NCBI RefSeq assembly: GCF_030504645.1
Contig: NZ_JAUKWQ010000002.1
Span: forward strand, 639,585 to 703,584
Length of the DNA: 64,000 nt
Direction: 5' to 3'
From: Rhizobium oryzicola
Lineage (GTDB): Bacteria; Pseudomonadota; Alphaproteobacteria; Rhizobiales; Rhizobiaceae
The notes beneath the pieces were generated by a model. The model was not told the origin of the DNA and did no database searches. It worked only from the letters and a program-made list of their open reading frames with translations. The translations under genes and the position numbers were made by a program. Numbering within the stretch: the stretch's first letter is position 1; each line of letters opens with the position of its first letter. Positions 35,225-43,865 of the stretch are shown here, one piece after another.

Positions 35225-36111
35225 TTCATCCACCTTTCGCTGCGGGCGCGAAGCCAGACATAGATTGCATTGGCAAGGCCCGTGACGACGATCATGCCGA
35301 AGGCGAGCGCATAGCCAAGATTGGGATTACCGAGCACGTCGCCGCGGATCTGCGCATAGAGCAGGATCGGCACGATGCTGAGCGACGAACCTGTCAGCGC
35401 AATCGCGGTCGCGACAGCACCGAAGGAATTGGCAAACAGCAGCGCAAAGGTGCCGAGAATGGACGGCAGCAGGATCGGGAAGGCGACGAGGCGCCAGTAT
35501 TGTGCATTTGTGGCGCCAAGAATGGAGGCAGCTTCGCGCCATTCCCGCTTCAGGCCATCCAGCGCCGGCGTGATGATCAGGATCATCAGCGGGATCTGGA
35601 AGAAGAGATAGGTGATCGTCAGGCCCCAGAAGGAGAGAAGGTTGAAACCCATGGCGCGCAGGTTGATGTCGAAATCATCGCGCAGGAAGAGCGTGATGAA
35701 ACCGGCGGGACCCAGCGTTGCGATGAAGGCGAAGGCCAGCGGCACGCCGGCGAAATTGGAGGCGACGCCGGAAAAGGTCATCAGCGGGCCGCGGATTGCC
35801 TGCGGCAAGCCGCCCAGCACCAAAGCGGCGGACATCGCAAAGCCAATCAGGCAGCCGAGAAGCGCCGAGGCAAAGCTGATGCGGATCGAAATATCGAAGG
35901 CCGCGAGGATCGAGGGCGTGAAGAGATTGTAGAGATTGGTGACGGTGAAGCCGCCCTCGGGCGTCTGAAATGCGCCCACCGCGATCTTCATCGTCGGCAG
36001 GATCAGAAACAGCAGGACAAAGATGGTGAAGGGCACGACGCCCAGCCAATGGAGCGGCAGGCGGATGCGCTCGGCCCGCACGGTGTCGGCAATCTCGACG
36101 TGTGTTGTCAT
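35221..36111 (-). CDS. ABC transporter permease (PotB-like)
   Basis: A 296-aa permease with about six membrane segments and the EAA loop REAASILGATNAQYWRLVAF. It overlaps the next gene by 4 bp (ATGA), indicating translational coupling. Between it and the substrate-binding protein gene is a stem-loop (36167-36199) that could lower permease expression relative to the binding protein. Confidence 0.93.
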   Translation of the reverse strand: MTTHVEIADTVRAERIRLPLHWLGVVPFTIFVLLFLILPTMKIAVGAFQTPEGGFTVTNLYNLFTPSILAAFDISIRISFASALLGCLIGFAMSAALVLGGLPQAIRGPLMTFSGVASNFAGVPLAFAFIATLGPAGFITLFLRDDFDINLRAMGFNLLSFWGLTITYLFFQIPLMILIITPALDGLKREWREAASILGATNAQYWRLVAFPILLPSILGTFALLFANSFGAVATAIALTGSSLSIVPILLYAQIRGDVLGNPNLGYALAFGMIVVTGLANAIYVWLRARSERWMK

Positions 36112-36166
36112 TCCCCTCGGCCCGCTTCTTCATGGAACGGCATTATCACTTTGGTCATATCATGAA

Positions 36167-36199
36167 CCGCCGCTTCGGTCCTGACAACTGAAGCGGCGG
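36167..36199 (-). terminator. Intercistronic hairpin between binding-protein and permease genes
   Basis: CCGCCGCTTC (36167-36176) pairs with GAAGCGGCGG (36190-36199). It is a GC-rich stem without a strong T-run on the minus strand, fitting partial termination or 3'-end protection of the binding-protein mRNA. Confidence 0.65.
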
Positions 36200-36222
36200 C
36201 CTATTCTGGCAAAGGTTGTGCT

Positions 36223-37326
36223 TTACTTCACGTTGGCGCCGACAACCTTGTCCCAACCAGCCTTGACGGCTGCGGAGTTTTCATCAACTTCCGAAAGCGT
36301 CGGGAAGTAAGCCTTTTCGTAGGATGATGCCGGCGGCAGCTTGTCGAGCAGGTCCTTTGGAACCTTGCCGGCCTTGGTCAGCGCGTTGAAGCGAGCCGGG
36401 TGGCAATAGCCCTTCAGCCATGCGATCTGGCCGTCGTCGGAATACAGATGCTCCATCCACAGCTTTGCAGCGTTCGGATGCGGAGCGTAGGCGGAAATGC
36501 CCTGAACGTAGACGCCAGCCAGTTCGCCCTTTTCCGGAACGACGATTTCAACCGGCGGGTTGCCCTTCAGCGTGTCCTTGGCGGCCAGCGCGTTGTAGTC
36601 CCACATCACGACGATCGGCGTTGCGCCCTGAGCGAGCGTACCGGCCTTGCCGATGACGGGAACGAAGTTGCCAGCCTTGTTGAGCTCGGCGAAGTACTTC
36701 AGACCGGCTTCACCGGCATCCTTGCCAGCCTTGGCGCCGGTGGAGAGACCAGCCGACAGAAGAGCGAGAATGGCCTGGTTGGAGGCGCGCGGGTCACCGG
36801 CGAGAGCAACCTGACCGGCATATTCCTTCTTCTTCAGGTCTTCCCAGCTCTTCGGCGTGTTCTTGACCAGGTCCTTGTTCACCAGGAAGGCCATGGCGCC
36901 GTAATAGTCGCCGTACCAGTAGCCTTCGGCGTCCTTGATATTGTCCGGAATCTCGGCCCAGGTGGAAACCTTGTAAGGCTGCAGCAGGCCTTCCTTCTTC
37001 ATCTGCGGGCCGAAAGCGAGACCGACGTCGACAACGTCAGGAGCCTGCGGGCCCTTGTTGTCCTTGTTGGCCTTGATCGCTTCGACTTCGTCAGCGGAGC
37101 CGGCATCCGGGTTCAGTTCGTTGACCTTGATTTCCGGATACTTCTTCTGGAAGGCGGCAATCACGTCGCCATAGCCGCACCAGTCGTGGGGCAGGGCGAT
37201 GGTGGTGAGCGCGCCTTCCTTCTTGGCAGCTGCGATCAGTTCTGCGCTCGGCTCTGCAAAAGCGGCGCTGGTCGAAACAACGGCGATGGCCGTCGTGAGC
37301 GACAGAAGACGATTGATCTTGGACAT
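36223..37326 (-). CDS. ABC transporter periplasmic substrate-binding protein
   Basis: A 367-aa protein with a Sec signal peptide (MSKINRLLSLTTAIAVVSTS-AAFAEPS, cut about residue 24). It belongs to the type II extracellular solute-binding proteins found with PotA-type transporters for polyamines, ferric iron or aminoalkylphosphonates. DWCGYGDVIAAFQKKYPEIKV in the first lobe is unlike classical PotF. Two cysteines, Cys50 in WCGYG and one in KGYCHPARFN, could form a disulfide. The substrate is not deducible from sequence alone. Confidence 0.9.
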   Translation of the reverse strand: MSKINRLLSLTTAIAVVSTSAAFAEPSAELIAAAKKEGALTTIALPHDWCGYGDVIAAFQKKYPEIKVNELNPDAGSADEVEAIKANKDNKGPQAPDVVDVGLAFGPQMKKEGLLQPYKVSTWAEIPDNIKDAEGYWYGDYYGAMAFLVNKDLVKNTPKSWEDLKKKEYAGQVALAGDPRASNQAILALLSAGLSTGAKAGKDAGEAGLKYFAELNKAGNFVPVIGKAGTLAQGATPIVVMWDYNALAAKDTLKGNPPVEIVVPEKGELAGVYVQGISAYAPHPNAAKLWMEHLYSDDGQIAWLKGYCHPARFNALTKAGKVPKDLLDKLPPASSYEKAYFPTLSEVDENSAAVKAGWDKVVGANVK

Positions 37327-37427
37327 CGATTTCCTCCTGAGGGTTTAAAGCGTGTCGGGCGCCACTCGTAGTGACAGTTGATGAATGGGATGTGACAGTG
37401 CGTGTGGTTGATTTCGTGTTGCGTTTT

Positions 37428-38354
37428 TTAGGTTTGCGGCTTGGCTTTCCTGTTTTTCGAGGGGGGGAATGGCGTGCGGGTATTTTCGGGTCTGCGAAAG
37501 AGGCGGCTGCGTTCAAACAGAGCCTCCAGCGAGTCCATGCGTCTGCGCGTTTTGTCCCAGGCTGCACTCTGAACCGCCTCGATCAGGGCCTCGACGGTAA
37601 AGAGCGTGACGACAGAGGAATCCCACGCTGAGGGCGCTTCGATGCGTAATTTGAAGACATGCGACGCATGCCGCGCGACGGGCGATACCCAGATGTCCGT
37701 AAAGAGGATGATCACGACGCCTGCCGCGGCGGCCGCTTCCGCCAAAGTCGCCATTTCCTGTTCGTAGCGGCGGATATCAAAAATCACCAGCACATCGCCG
37801 GCATTCATGTTCAACACATATTGCGGCCATGAGCTGCGGTTGGTCGATATCTGCGTCGTCTTCGAGCGGATGACCTGCATATGCGTGAAAAAGTATTCCG
37901 CCAGCGCGCCGGTGATGCGGCCCCCGACGAAGTAGATGCTGCGCTTTTCGTCCTTCAGCAGGTCGGCCGCGCCATCGAAAGTGGCCGTGTCGAGGCCAGA
38001 TAGGCTTTCCCTGAGGTTCTCAGTGATCGCCTCGGCAAAGCGGTTGAGGATATGGCCGGTCGGCGCCTTGGCGGCCCAGCGGTCGTGCTTGGCGATGGGG
38101 TTGGAAATGGTCGCTTCCAGCTCCTGGTGCAGATGCGCCTGAAACTCCGGATAGCCCTTGTAGCCGAGCTTTTGCACCATTCGGGCAACGGTCGGGGTGG
38201 ACACACCGGCATTGTCAGCGGTCACGGTAATGCTGCCCAGACCCGAGACCGGATAGTTCTCGAGCAGGGTGTCGGCCAGCTTTTTCTCCGCGGGCGTCAG
38301 TCCGTCATAATGCAAACGAATGACGTCCAGCACGGTGCGCGCAGACGTGGACAC
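37428..38354 (-). CDS. RpiR-family transcriptional regulator with SIS domain
   Basis: A 308-aa protein. The likely start is a GTG at 38354 preceded by GGAGGGG; the open frame continues upstream over the divergent gene, which I disregard. The N-terminal HTH_6 domain (LTPAEKKLADTLLENY, then NAGVSTPTVARMVQKLGYKG) is followed by a sugar-isomerase (SIS) domain (about 125-260, SIYFVGGRITGALAEYFFTH). It lies 101 bp ahead of the binding-protein gene and divergent from the amidohydrolase, so it is placed to control both blocks. The SIS ligand is unknown, probably a phosphorylated or amino-sugar-like effector. Confidence 0.9.
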   Translation of the reverse strand: MSTSARTVLDVIRLHYDGLTPAEKKLADTLLENYPVSGLGSITVTADNAGVSTPTVARMVQKLGYKGYPEFQAHLHQELEATISNPIAKHDRWAAKAPTGHILNRFAEAITENLRESLSGLDTATFDGAADLLKDEKRSIYFVGGRITGALAEYFFTHMQVIRSKTTQISTNRSSWPQYVLNMNAGDVLVIFDIRRYEQEMATLAEAAAAAGVVIILFTDIWVSPVARHASHVFKLRIEAPSAWDSSVVTLFTVEALIEAVQSAAWDKTRRRMDSLEALFERSRLFRRPENTRTPFPPSKNRKAKPQT

Positions 38355-38434
38355 GTGTTGAGGTTCCCCTCCGGTCTTTGCCGGTTTCGGTGGGATTAAG
38401 CTGTCATAATTCACGGGAGTCAATCCGGCGCCCT

Positions 38435-38490
38435 GAAAAGATTTCTTCCTCTCCCCGTTGACGAGCGACGGGTTATGAAGAATTCTCTTC
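38435..38490. promoter_or_regulatory. Two GAA-N8-TTC boxes in the divergent RpiR/amidohydrolase region
   Basis: GAAAAGATTTCTTC (38435-38448) and GAAGAATTCTCTTC (38477-38490) agree at 10 of 14 positions and are centred 42 bp apart. Rhizobial RpiR proteins such as IolR bind GGAA-N6-TTCC-like sites, so these are candidate operators. Confidence 0.35.
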
Positions 38491-38529
38491 TGTATCGGAA
38501 ATGTGAAACCGAACTCCGGAGCAGATGAC

Positions 38530-39309
38530 ATGCTCGTGCAAACGGATCTTTTGACAGAGGCTGACGGCGATCCCGTTGCTGTGGAAAATCTGCTTGGCAC
38601 CAGCCCTGTGCTTCTGGTCTGCGAGCACGCCTCCAGGCTGCTGCCGGAAAAGCTTGGCAACCTCGGCCTTTCCGATGAGGCTCTCTCCTCGCACATTGCC
38701 TGGGATCCAGGAGCCCTCGACGTTGCGAGCTTGATGGCAAGGAGCCTCGACGCTACGCTCATCTCGCAACGATTTTCGCGCCTGGTCTATGATTGCAACC
38801 GGCCGCCGGAATCGCCGGCGGCGATGCGCGATGTCAGCGAAGTCTTTCGTATTCCCGGCAATGAGAACTTGAGCGATGCGGAGAAAGCGCGGCGTACGAA
38901 TGCGCTCTACCATCCTTTTCAGAACCGGATCCGCGACGAGATCGCGGCGCGCAAGGGCAGGGGGCAGGCGACGGTTCTCGTGACGGTTCACAGCTTTACG
39001 CCGGTCTATTTCGGCAAGCCGCGGGCCGTTGAAATTGGCATCCTGCATGAGCGGGACGCGCGTCTGGCCGATGCCATGTTGGACGCGGCCAAGGATACGA
39101 AACTCTACCGCATGGAGCGGAACGAGCCTTACGGGCCGGCGGACGGGGTGACCCATACGCTGGAACTGCATGCCATGCCTGATGGCCTGCTGAATGTGAT
39201 GATCGAAATCAGAAACGACCTGATTGCAGAGGAGGTCGGCCGGGGGGTCGTGGCCGATTTTCTCTCCGGGCTGCTGCGCGAGAGCATCTCCAGCATCACC
39301 GGCACTTAA
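38530..39309 (+). CDS. N-formylglutamate amidohydrolase family protein
   Basis: A 259-aa protein. The ATG at 38530 is preferred over a GTG at 38503. Family motifs (PF05013) are CEHAS (about 31-35), WDPGALDVA, LVYDCNRPPES, VTVHSFTPVYF and IEIRNDLI. Classical members hydrolyse N-formylglutamate in histidine degradation; no hut genes are here. As first gene of a block with a gamma-glutamyl ligase and two oxidoreductases, it may instead cleave a glutamyl amide such as gamma-glutamyl-glycine. That substrate is inferred from context only. Confidence 0.85.
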   Translation: MLVQTDLLTEADGDPVAVENLLGTSPVLLVCEHASRLLPEKLGNLGLSDEALSSHIAWDPGALDVASLMARSLDATLISQRFSRLVYDCNRPPESPAAMRDVSEVFRIPGNENLSDAEKARRTNALYHPFQNRIRDEIAARKGRGQATVLVTVHSFTPVYFGKPRAVEIGILHERDARLADAMLDAAKDTKLYRMERNEPYGPADGVTHTLELHAMPDGLLNVMIEIRNDLIAEEVGRGVVADFLSGLLRESISSITGT

Positions 39310-39422
39310 AAAAGAAAAGACCCCGCGGGAGCAGTTGTTTTGCGTGACCGCAGCGAAAGCTGCGTGAGTTCAAACTCGAAATCCAGCCGGACGGCATGAG
39401 ATTTCGCGAACAGGGGAACGTC

Positions 39423-40997
39423 ATGTCTGGGTACACTGAAAATGATAAGAAGCAGGACATTCATATCCTGCACTCAATGGGTTATGCGCAGGAACTCGAG
39501 CGGCGTATGAGCTCGTTTTCCAACTTCGCCATTTCCTTTTCCATCATCTGCATTCTCTCCGGCGGCATCAACTCGCTGGGACAAGCAACCGCCGGTGCCG
39601 GTGGTGCCTCGATCGGGATCGGCTGGCCGCTCGGCTGCCTGATTTCGGGCATCTTCGCGCTGGGCTTAGCGCAGATCAGCTCCGCCTATCCCACGGCAGG
39701 CGGCCTTTATCATTGGGGTTCGATCCTTGGAAACCGCTTCACCGGCTGGCTGTCGGCGTGGCTCAATCTGCTGGGACTGGTCACGGTTCTCGGCGCCATC
39801 AATGTCGGCACCTTCTACTTCTTCTTCGGTGCTTTCGGTCCGCAATTCGGTATCGAGGACACGCTGGTGCATCGCGTCGTCTTCGTGGCCGTCATTACCG
39901 GCCTGCAGGCGGTCATCAACCACTTCGGTATCGGCCTGACGGCAAAGCTCACTGACTTTTCCGGCTACCTGATCTTTGCGACCGCTGTCATCCTGACGAT
40001 CGTCTGCCTTGCCAGTGCGCCGAGCTACGAGATCAGCCGCCTCTTCACCTTCGCCAACTATACCGGCCAGCCGACCGTTGCCGCTGACGGCACGCTCACC
40101 GGGCCTGCGGTGTGGCCCAATGTCGTCTCGGGCGGCATGGCATTCCTGCTCGGACTGCTTTTGCCGATCTACACGATCACCGGCTATGACGCTTCCGCTC
40201 ATACCTCGGAAGAGACCGTCAAGGCAGCCGTCTCGGTGCCGAAGGGCATGGTGTCGTCGGTCATCTGGTCAACGGTATTCGGTTACGTGATGCTCTGCGC
40301 TTTCGTGCTGATGATCCCTAATATGGAAGACGCCGCGAAGCAGGGCTGGAACGTGTTCTTCTGGGCGATGGATGCGCAGGTGAATGCGACGCTGAAGACT
40401 ATTCTCTACGTGTTGATCTTCATCTCGCAGCTTCTTTGCGGTCTTGCGACCGTCACGTCCGTCTCGCGCATGATCTTCGCCTTCTCGCGTGACAAGGGGC
40501 TCCCGGCCTCCAGCACGCTGGCCAAGGTCAGCCCGAAATACCGAACCCCCGTTGCCGCCATCTGGACGGGCGCGGTTCTGGCCGTCCTCTTCGTATGGTT
40601 CACCTCGGCAATCACCATTGCCGGAACGCCCGCCTACTCCATCGTGGTGTCCTGCACGGTCATCTTCATCTTCCTGTCCTTCATCCTGCCGATCGTCCTC
40701 GGCTTTACGGCGATCGGAACGTCGAAGTGGCCGACTATGGGGCCATGGAACATGGGGATCGGCACCTACAAGCTGGTCACCGTTCTGGCGGTGATCTCCA
40801 TGATCATCATCTTCTACATCGGCATTCAGCCGCCGAACGACTGGGCGCTGGAAATCACCGTCGGCTTCCTGGTGCTGACGGCGATTGTCTGGTTTGCCTT
40901 TGAAAACCGCCGCTTCATGGGCCCGCCGATCGGCGACGCCATTGCCAAGCGCAAGGCGGATATCGCTGCGGCAGAGGCTGCCGTCGGCGAAGCCTGA
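39423..40997 (+). CDS. APC-family amino acid/amine permease
   Basis: A 524-aa permease with about 12 membrane helices, starting at an ATG preceded by AGGGGAACG. Typical features are the unwound-helix-1 region (NFAISFSIICILSGGINSLG), the helix 2 and linker region ending SSAYPTAGGLYHWGSIL, and TGYDASAHTSEETVKA in helix 6. The last is characteristic of the GABA/choline-type (BAT1/UGA4-like) branch of the APC family, which carries GABA, choline, ethanolamine or similar amines. Its neighbours suggest an amine or amino alcohol substrate. Confidence 0.92.
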   Translation: MSGYTENDKKQDIHILHSMGYAQELERRMSSFSNFAISFSIICILSGGINSLGQATAGAGGASIGIGWPLGCLISGIFALGLAQISSAYPTAGGLYHWGSILGNRFTGWLSAWLNLLGLVTVLGAINVGTFYFFFGAFGPQFGIEDTLVHRVVFVAVITGLQAVINHFGIGLTAKLTDFSGYLIFATAVILTIVCLASAPSYEISRLFTFANYTGQPTVAADGTLTGPAVWPNVVSGGMAFLLGLLLPIYTITGYDASAHTSEETVKAAVSVPKGMVSSVIWSTVFGYVMLCAFVLMIPNMEDAAKQGWNVFFWAMDAQVNATLKTILYVLIFISQLLCGLATVTSVSRMIFAFSRDKGLPASSTLAKVSPKYRTPVAAIWTGAVLAVLFVWFTSAITIAGTPAYSIVVSCTVIFIFLSFILPIVLGFTAIGTSKWPTMGPWNMGIGTYKLVTVLAVISMIIIFYIGIQPPNDWALEITVGFLVLTAIVWFAFENRRFMGPPIGDAIAKRKADIAAAEAAVGEA

Positions 40998-41066
40998 TCA
41001 GGCTTGCCATCATAGCGCCGCCGCAGCCAAGATGCGGCGGCTCCCTCTTTTCAAACGGATACCGAA

Positions 41067-42437
41067 ATGAGTTCGATTTACACATTCGACGATTTGAAGA
41101 TGGACGTTGCGGCAGGCCGGATCGATACGGTCATCGGCGCGCAGGTGGACATGCAAGGCCGCCTGATGGGCAAGCGCTTCCAGGCCGAGTACTTCGTCGA
41201 CAGCGCCTGGAAGGAAACCCATAGCTGCAACTACCTGCTGGCGACCGACATGGAGATGGAGACCGTCTCCGGCTACAAGTCCACCAGTTGGGAAAAGGGT
41301 TACGGCGACTACACGATGAAGCCGGATCTTTCGACGCTGCGCAAGCTGCCTTGGCTGGAAGGCACGGCACTGGTGCTTTGCGATGTGCAGGATCATCACA
41401 CACATGCGGACGTGCCGCATTCGCCACGCGCCATCTTGAAAAAGCAGGTTCAGCGACTTGAGGATATGGGCCTTGCCGCCTTCATGGCCACCGAGCTCGA
41501 ATTCTTCCTGTTCGACCAGAGTTTTGATGCCGCGCGCGAAAGCGGCTATCGCAACTTGAGGCTCGCCAGCGCCTATAACGAGGACTACCACATCTTCCAG
41601 ACCACCAAGGAGGAAGAGGTGATGCGGGCGATCCGTACCGGTCTCCAAGGGGCCAATGTGCCGGTGGAAAATTCCAAGGGTGAGGCTTCTGCCGGCCAGG
41701 AAGAGATCAATGTCCGCTATGCCGATGCTCTCACCATGGCGGACCGGCATGTGCTGATCAAGAACGCCGTCAAGGAGATCGCATGGTCCAAAGGCAAGTC
41801 GGTGACCTTCCTCGCCAAGTGGCATTATAGCGCTGCGGGTTCCTCCTCGCATATCCATCAGTCCCTTTGGAGTGCGGATGGCAAGACGCCGCTGTTTTAC
41901 GATCCCGCCGCACCGCACGGCATGTCGGACCTGATGCGCCACTATATTGCGGGCCTTCTGGCTTATGCGCAGGAGTACACGCTGTTCCTGGCGCCCTACA
42001 TCAATTCCTACAAGCGCTTCGTCGCAGGCACATTTGCACCGACCAAGATTGTCTGGAGCAAGGACAACCGTACGGCAGGTTTTCGCCTGTGCGGCGAGGA
42101 CACCAAGAGCATTCGAATCGAGTGCCGCATCGGCGGCTCAGATCTCAACCCGTATCTTGCCATGGCGGCGCTGATTGCGGCGGGCATCGAGGGTATCAAC
42201 AACAAGCTGGAGCTTGAGGATGCCTTTGTGGGCGATGCCTATGGATCGAGCGGCGTGAAGGAAATTCCGCGCACGCTTCGCCATGCCACGGAACTGTTCA
42301 CGAAGTCTGCCATGCTGCGCCAAGCCTTTGGTGATGACGTGATCGATCACTACACCCGTGCTGCGGAATGGGAGCAGGAGGAGTATGATCGACGTGTGAC
42401 GGATTGGGAGGTGGCGCGCGGCTTCGAGAGGGCATAA
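41067..42437 (+). CDS. Glutamine-synthetase-like gamma-glutamyl ligase (PuuA/GlnA4 type)
   Basis: A 456-aa glutamine synthetase homologue. Metal-binding and catalytic residues are visible in ATELEFFLF, NSKGEASAGQEEINVRYADA, SSSHIHQSLW and RIECRIGGSDLNPYLAMAAL. It lacks the adenylylation loop of GlnA, and its context is catabolic. PuuA-like enzymes join glutamate to amines such as putrescine, monoamines or ethanolamine at the cost of ATP. The missing amine oxidase and aminotransferase, and the two oxidoreductases next to it, favour an amino alcohol substrate. Confidence 0.9.
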   Translation: MSSIYTFDDLKMDVAAGRIDTVIGAQVDMQGRLMGKRFQAEYFVDSAWKETHSCNYLLATDMEMETVSGYKSTSWEKGYGDYTMKPDLSTLRKLPWLEGTALVLCDVQDHHTHADVPHSPRAILKKQVQRLEDMGLAAFMATELEFFLFDQSFDAARESGYRNLRLASAYNEDYHIFQTTKEEEVMRAIRTGLQGANVPVENSKGEASAGQEEINVRYADALTMADRHVLIKNAVKEIAWSKGKSVTFLAKWHYSAAGSSSHIHQSLWSADGKTPLFYDPAAPHGMSDLMRHYIAGLLAYAQEYTLFLAPYINSYKRFVAGTFAPTKIVWSKDNRTAGFRLCGEDTKSIRIECRIGGSDLNPYLAMAALIAAGIEGINNKLELEDAFVGDAYGSSGVKEIPRTLRHATELFTKSAMLRQAFGDDVIDHYTRAAEWEQEEYDRRVTDWEVARGFERA

Positions 42438-42480
42438 AAAGGGCCTCCGACCTCGCGATTTGATCAAACAGGACATGGAA

Positions 42481-43860
42481 ATGACGATGATCCAATGTAT
42501 CTCGCCCATTGACGGCTCGGTTTATGCCGAGCGTCCGGCGATGCCCTATGAACAGGCCCTCGAGGCAGTGGCGCGCGCCCGCAAGGCGCAGAAGCCCTGG
42601 GCGAAGCGTCCGCTGGAAGACCGCGTTCAACTGGTGCTGAAGGGCGTAGCCCGCCTGAATGAAATGGCGGATGAGGTGGTGCCGGAACTCGCCTGGCAGA
42701 TGGGCCGCCCGGTTCGCTATGGCGGGGAGTTCAAGGGCTTCAATGAGCGCTCCAACTACGTGGCTAATGTGGCCGCCGAAGCGCTGGCGCCCATCGAAGT
42801 GGAGCATAGTGCGGCCTTTACGCGCCGCATCGAGCGCGAGCCGCATGGCGTCGTCTTCGTCATTGCGCCCTGGAACTACCCCTACATGACGGCGATCAAT
42901 ACGATCGCTCCGGCACTCATGGCTGGCAATACCGTCATCATCAAACATGCCGCCCAGACGCTTTTGGTGGGTGAGCGTATGGTGCGGGCCTTTGTCGAAG
43001 CTGGCGTTCCCGAAGATGTCTTCCAGAACCTGTTCCTGGACCATGCAACGAGCGAGAAGCTGATTGCGGCGGGCTCCTTCAACTTCATCAATTTCACCGG
43101 TTCGGTTGCCGGTGGCCGTGCGGTCGAGCGCGCAGCCGCTGGGACCTTTACCGGCATGGGGCTGGAGCTTGGCGGCAAGGACCCCGGCTACGTGATGGAG
43201 GATGCCGATCTTGATGCGGCCGTCGATACGCTGATGGATGGCGCCACCTATAATTCGGGCCAGTGCTGCTGCGGCATCGAACGCATCTATGTGCATGAAA
43301 GCCTCTATGATGCCTTCGTGGAAAAGTCGGTCGCCTGGGTGTCGAACTACAAGCTCGGCAATCCACTGGACAAGGAAACGACGCTCGGGCCGATGGCCAA
43401 TGCCCGCTTCGCCAAGGTGGTGCGTGAGCAGATCGCCGATGCCGTTTCCAAGGGTGCCAAGGCGCTGGTCGATCCGAAGCTATTCCCGCAGGACGATGGT
43501 GGAGCCTATATCGCGCCACAGATCCTCGTCGATGTCGACCACTCTATGGACTTCATGCGCGAGGAAACATTCGGTCCAGCCGTTGGCATCATGAAAGTCA
43601 AGAGCGACGCGGAAGCGCTCGACCTGATGAATGATTGCAAATATGGTCTGACCGTTTCGCTGTGGACCAAGGACGAGGAGCGTGCATCGGGCCTCGGCGC
43701 CCAACTCGAAACCGGCACCGTCTTCATGAACCGCTGCGATTATCTCGATCCCGCGCTGGTCTGGACGGGTGTCAAGGAGACCGGCCGGGGCGGATCGCTT
43801 TCTGTGCTCGGGTTCCACAATCTGACCCGTCCGAAATCCTACCACTTCAAGAAAGCCTGA
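42481..43860 (+). CDS. NAD(P)-dependent aldehyde dehydrogenase
   Basis: A 459-aa protein. The ATG at 42481 has CAGGA at good spacing; ATGs at 42475 and 42487 are alternatives. Motifs: APWNYPY (substrate/cofactor entrance Asn), ELGGKDP with the general-base Glu, and the active-site cysteine cluster in NSGQCCCGIERIY. The C-terminus keeps EETFGPAVGI. It lies 5 bp upstream of the iron alcohol dehydrogenase, so the pair probably converts an alcohol to an acid through an aldehyde. Confidence 0.93.
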   Translation: MTMIQCISPIDGSVYAERPAMPYEQALEAVARARKAQKPWAKRPLEDRVQLVLKGVARLNEMADEVVPELAWQMGRPVRYGGEFKGFNERSNYVANVAAEALAPIEVEHSAAFTRRIEREPHGVVFVIAPWNYPYMTAINTIAPALMAGNTVIIKHAAQTLLVGERMVRAFVEAGVPEDVFQNLFLDHATSEKLIAAGSFNFINFTGSVAGGRAVERAAAGTFTGMGLELGGKDPGYVMEDADLDAAVDTLMDGATYNSGQCCCGIERIYVHESLYDAFVEKSVAWVSNYKLGNPLDKETTLGPMANARFAKVVREQIADAVSKGAKALVDPKLFPQDDGGAYIAPQILVDVDHSMDFMREETFGPAVGIMKVKSDAEALDLMNDCKYGLTVSLWTKDEERASGLGAQLETGTVFMNRCDYLDPALVWTGVKETGRGGSLSVLGFHNLTRPKSYHFKKA

Positions 43861-43865
43861 TTGCC

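Noticed and set aside
37428..38762. A 444-codon version of the RpiR gene
   Set aside because: The upstream third overlaps the divergent amidohydrolase gene and is not family-like; the GTG at 38354 with GGAGGGG gives the standard RpiR length.
38530..39309. Reading the amidohydrolase as part of histidine degradation
   Set aside because: No hutU, hutH, hutI or hutF genes are nearby, and the block contains a gamma-glutamyl ligase and two oxidoreductases instead.
41067..43860. Assigning the amine block to the putrescine Puu pathway
   Set aside because: The required gamma-glutamylputrescine oxidase (PuuB) and the PuuE aminotransferase are missing here, and an alcohol dehydrogenase is present that Puu does not need.
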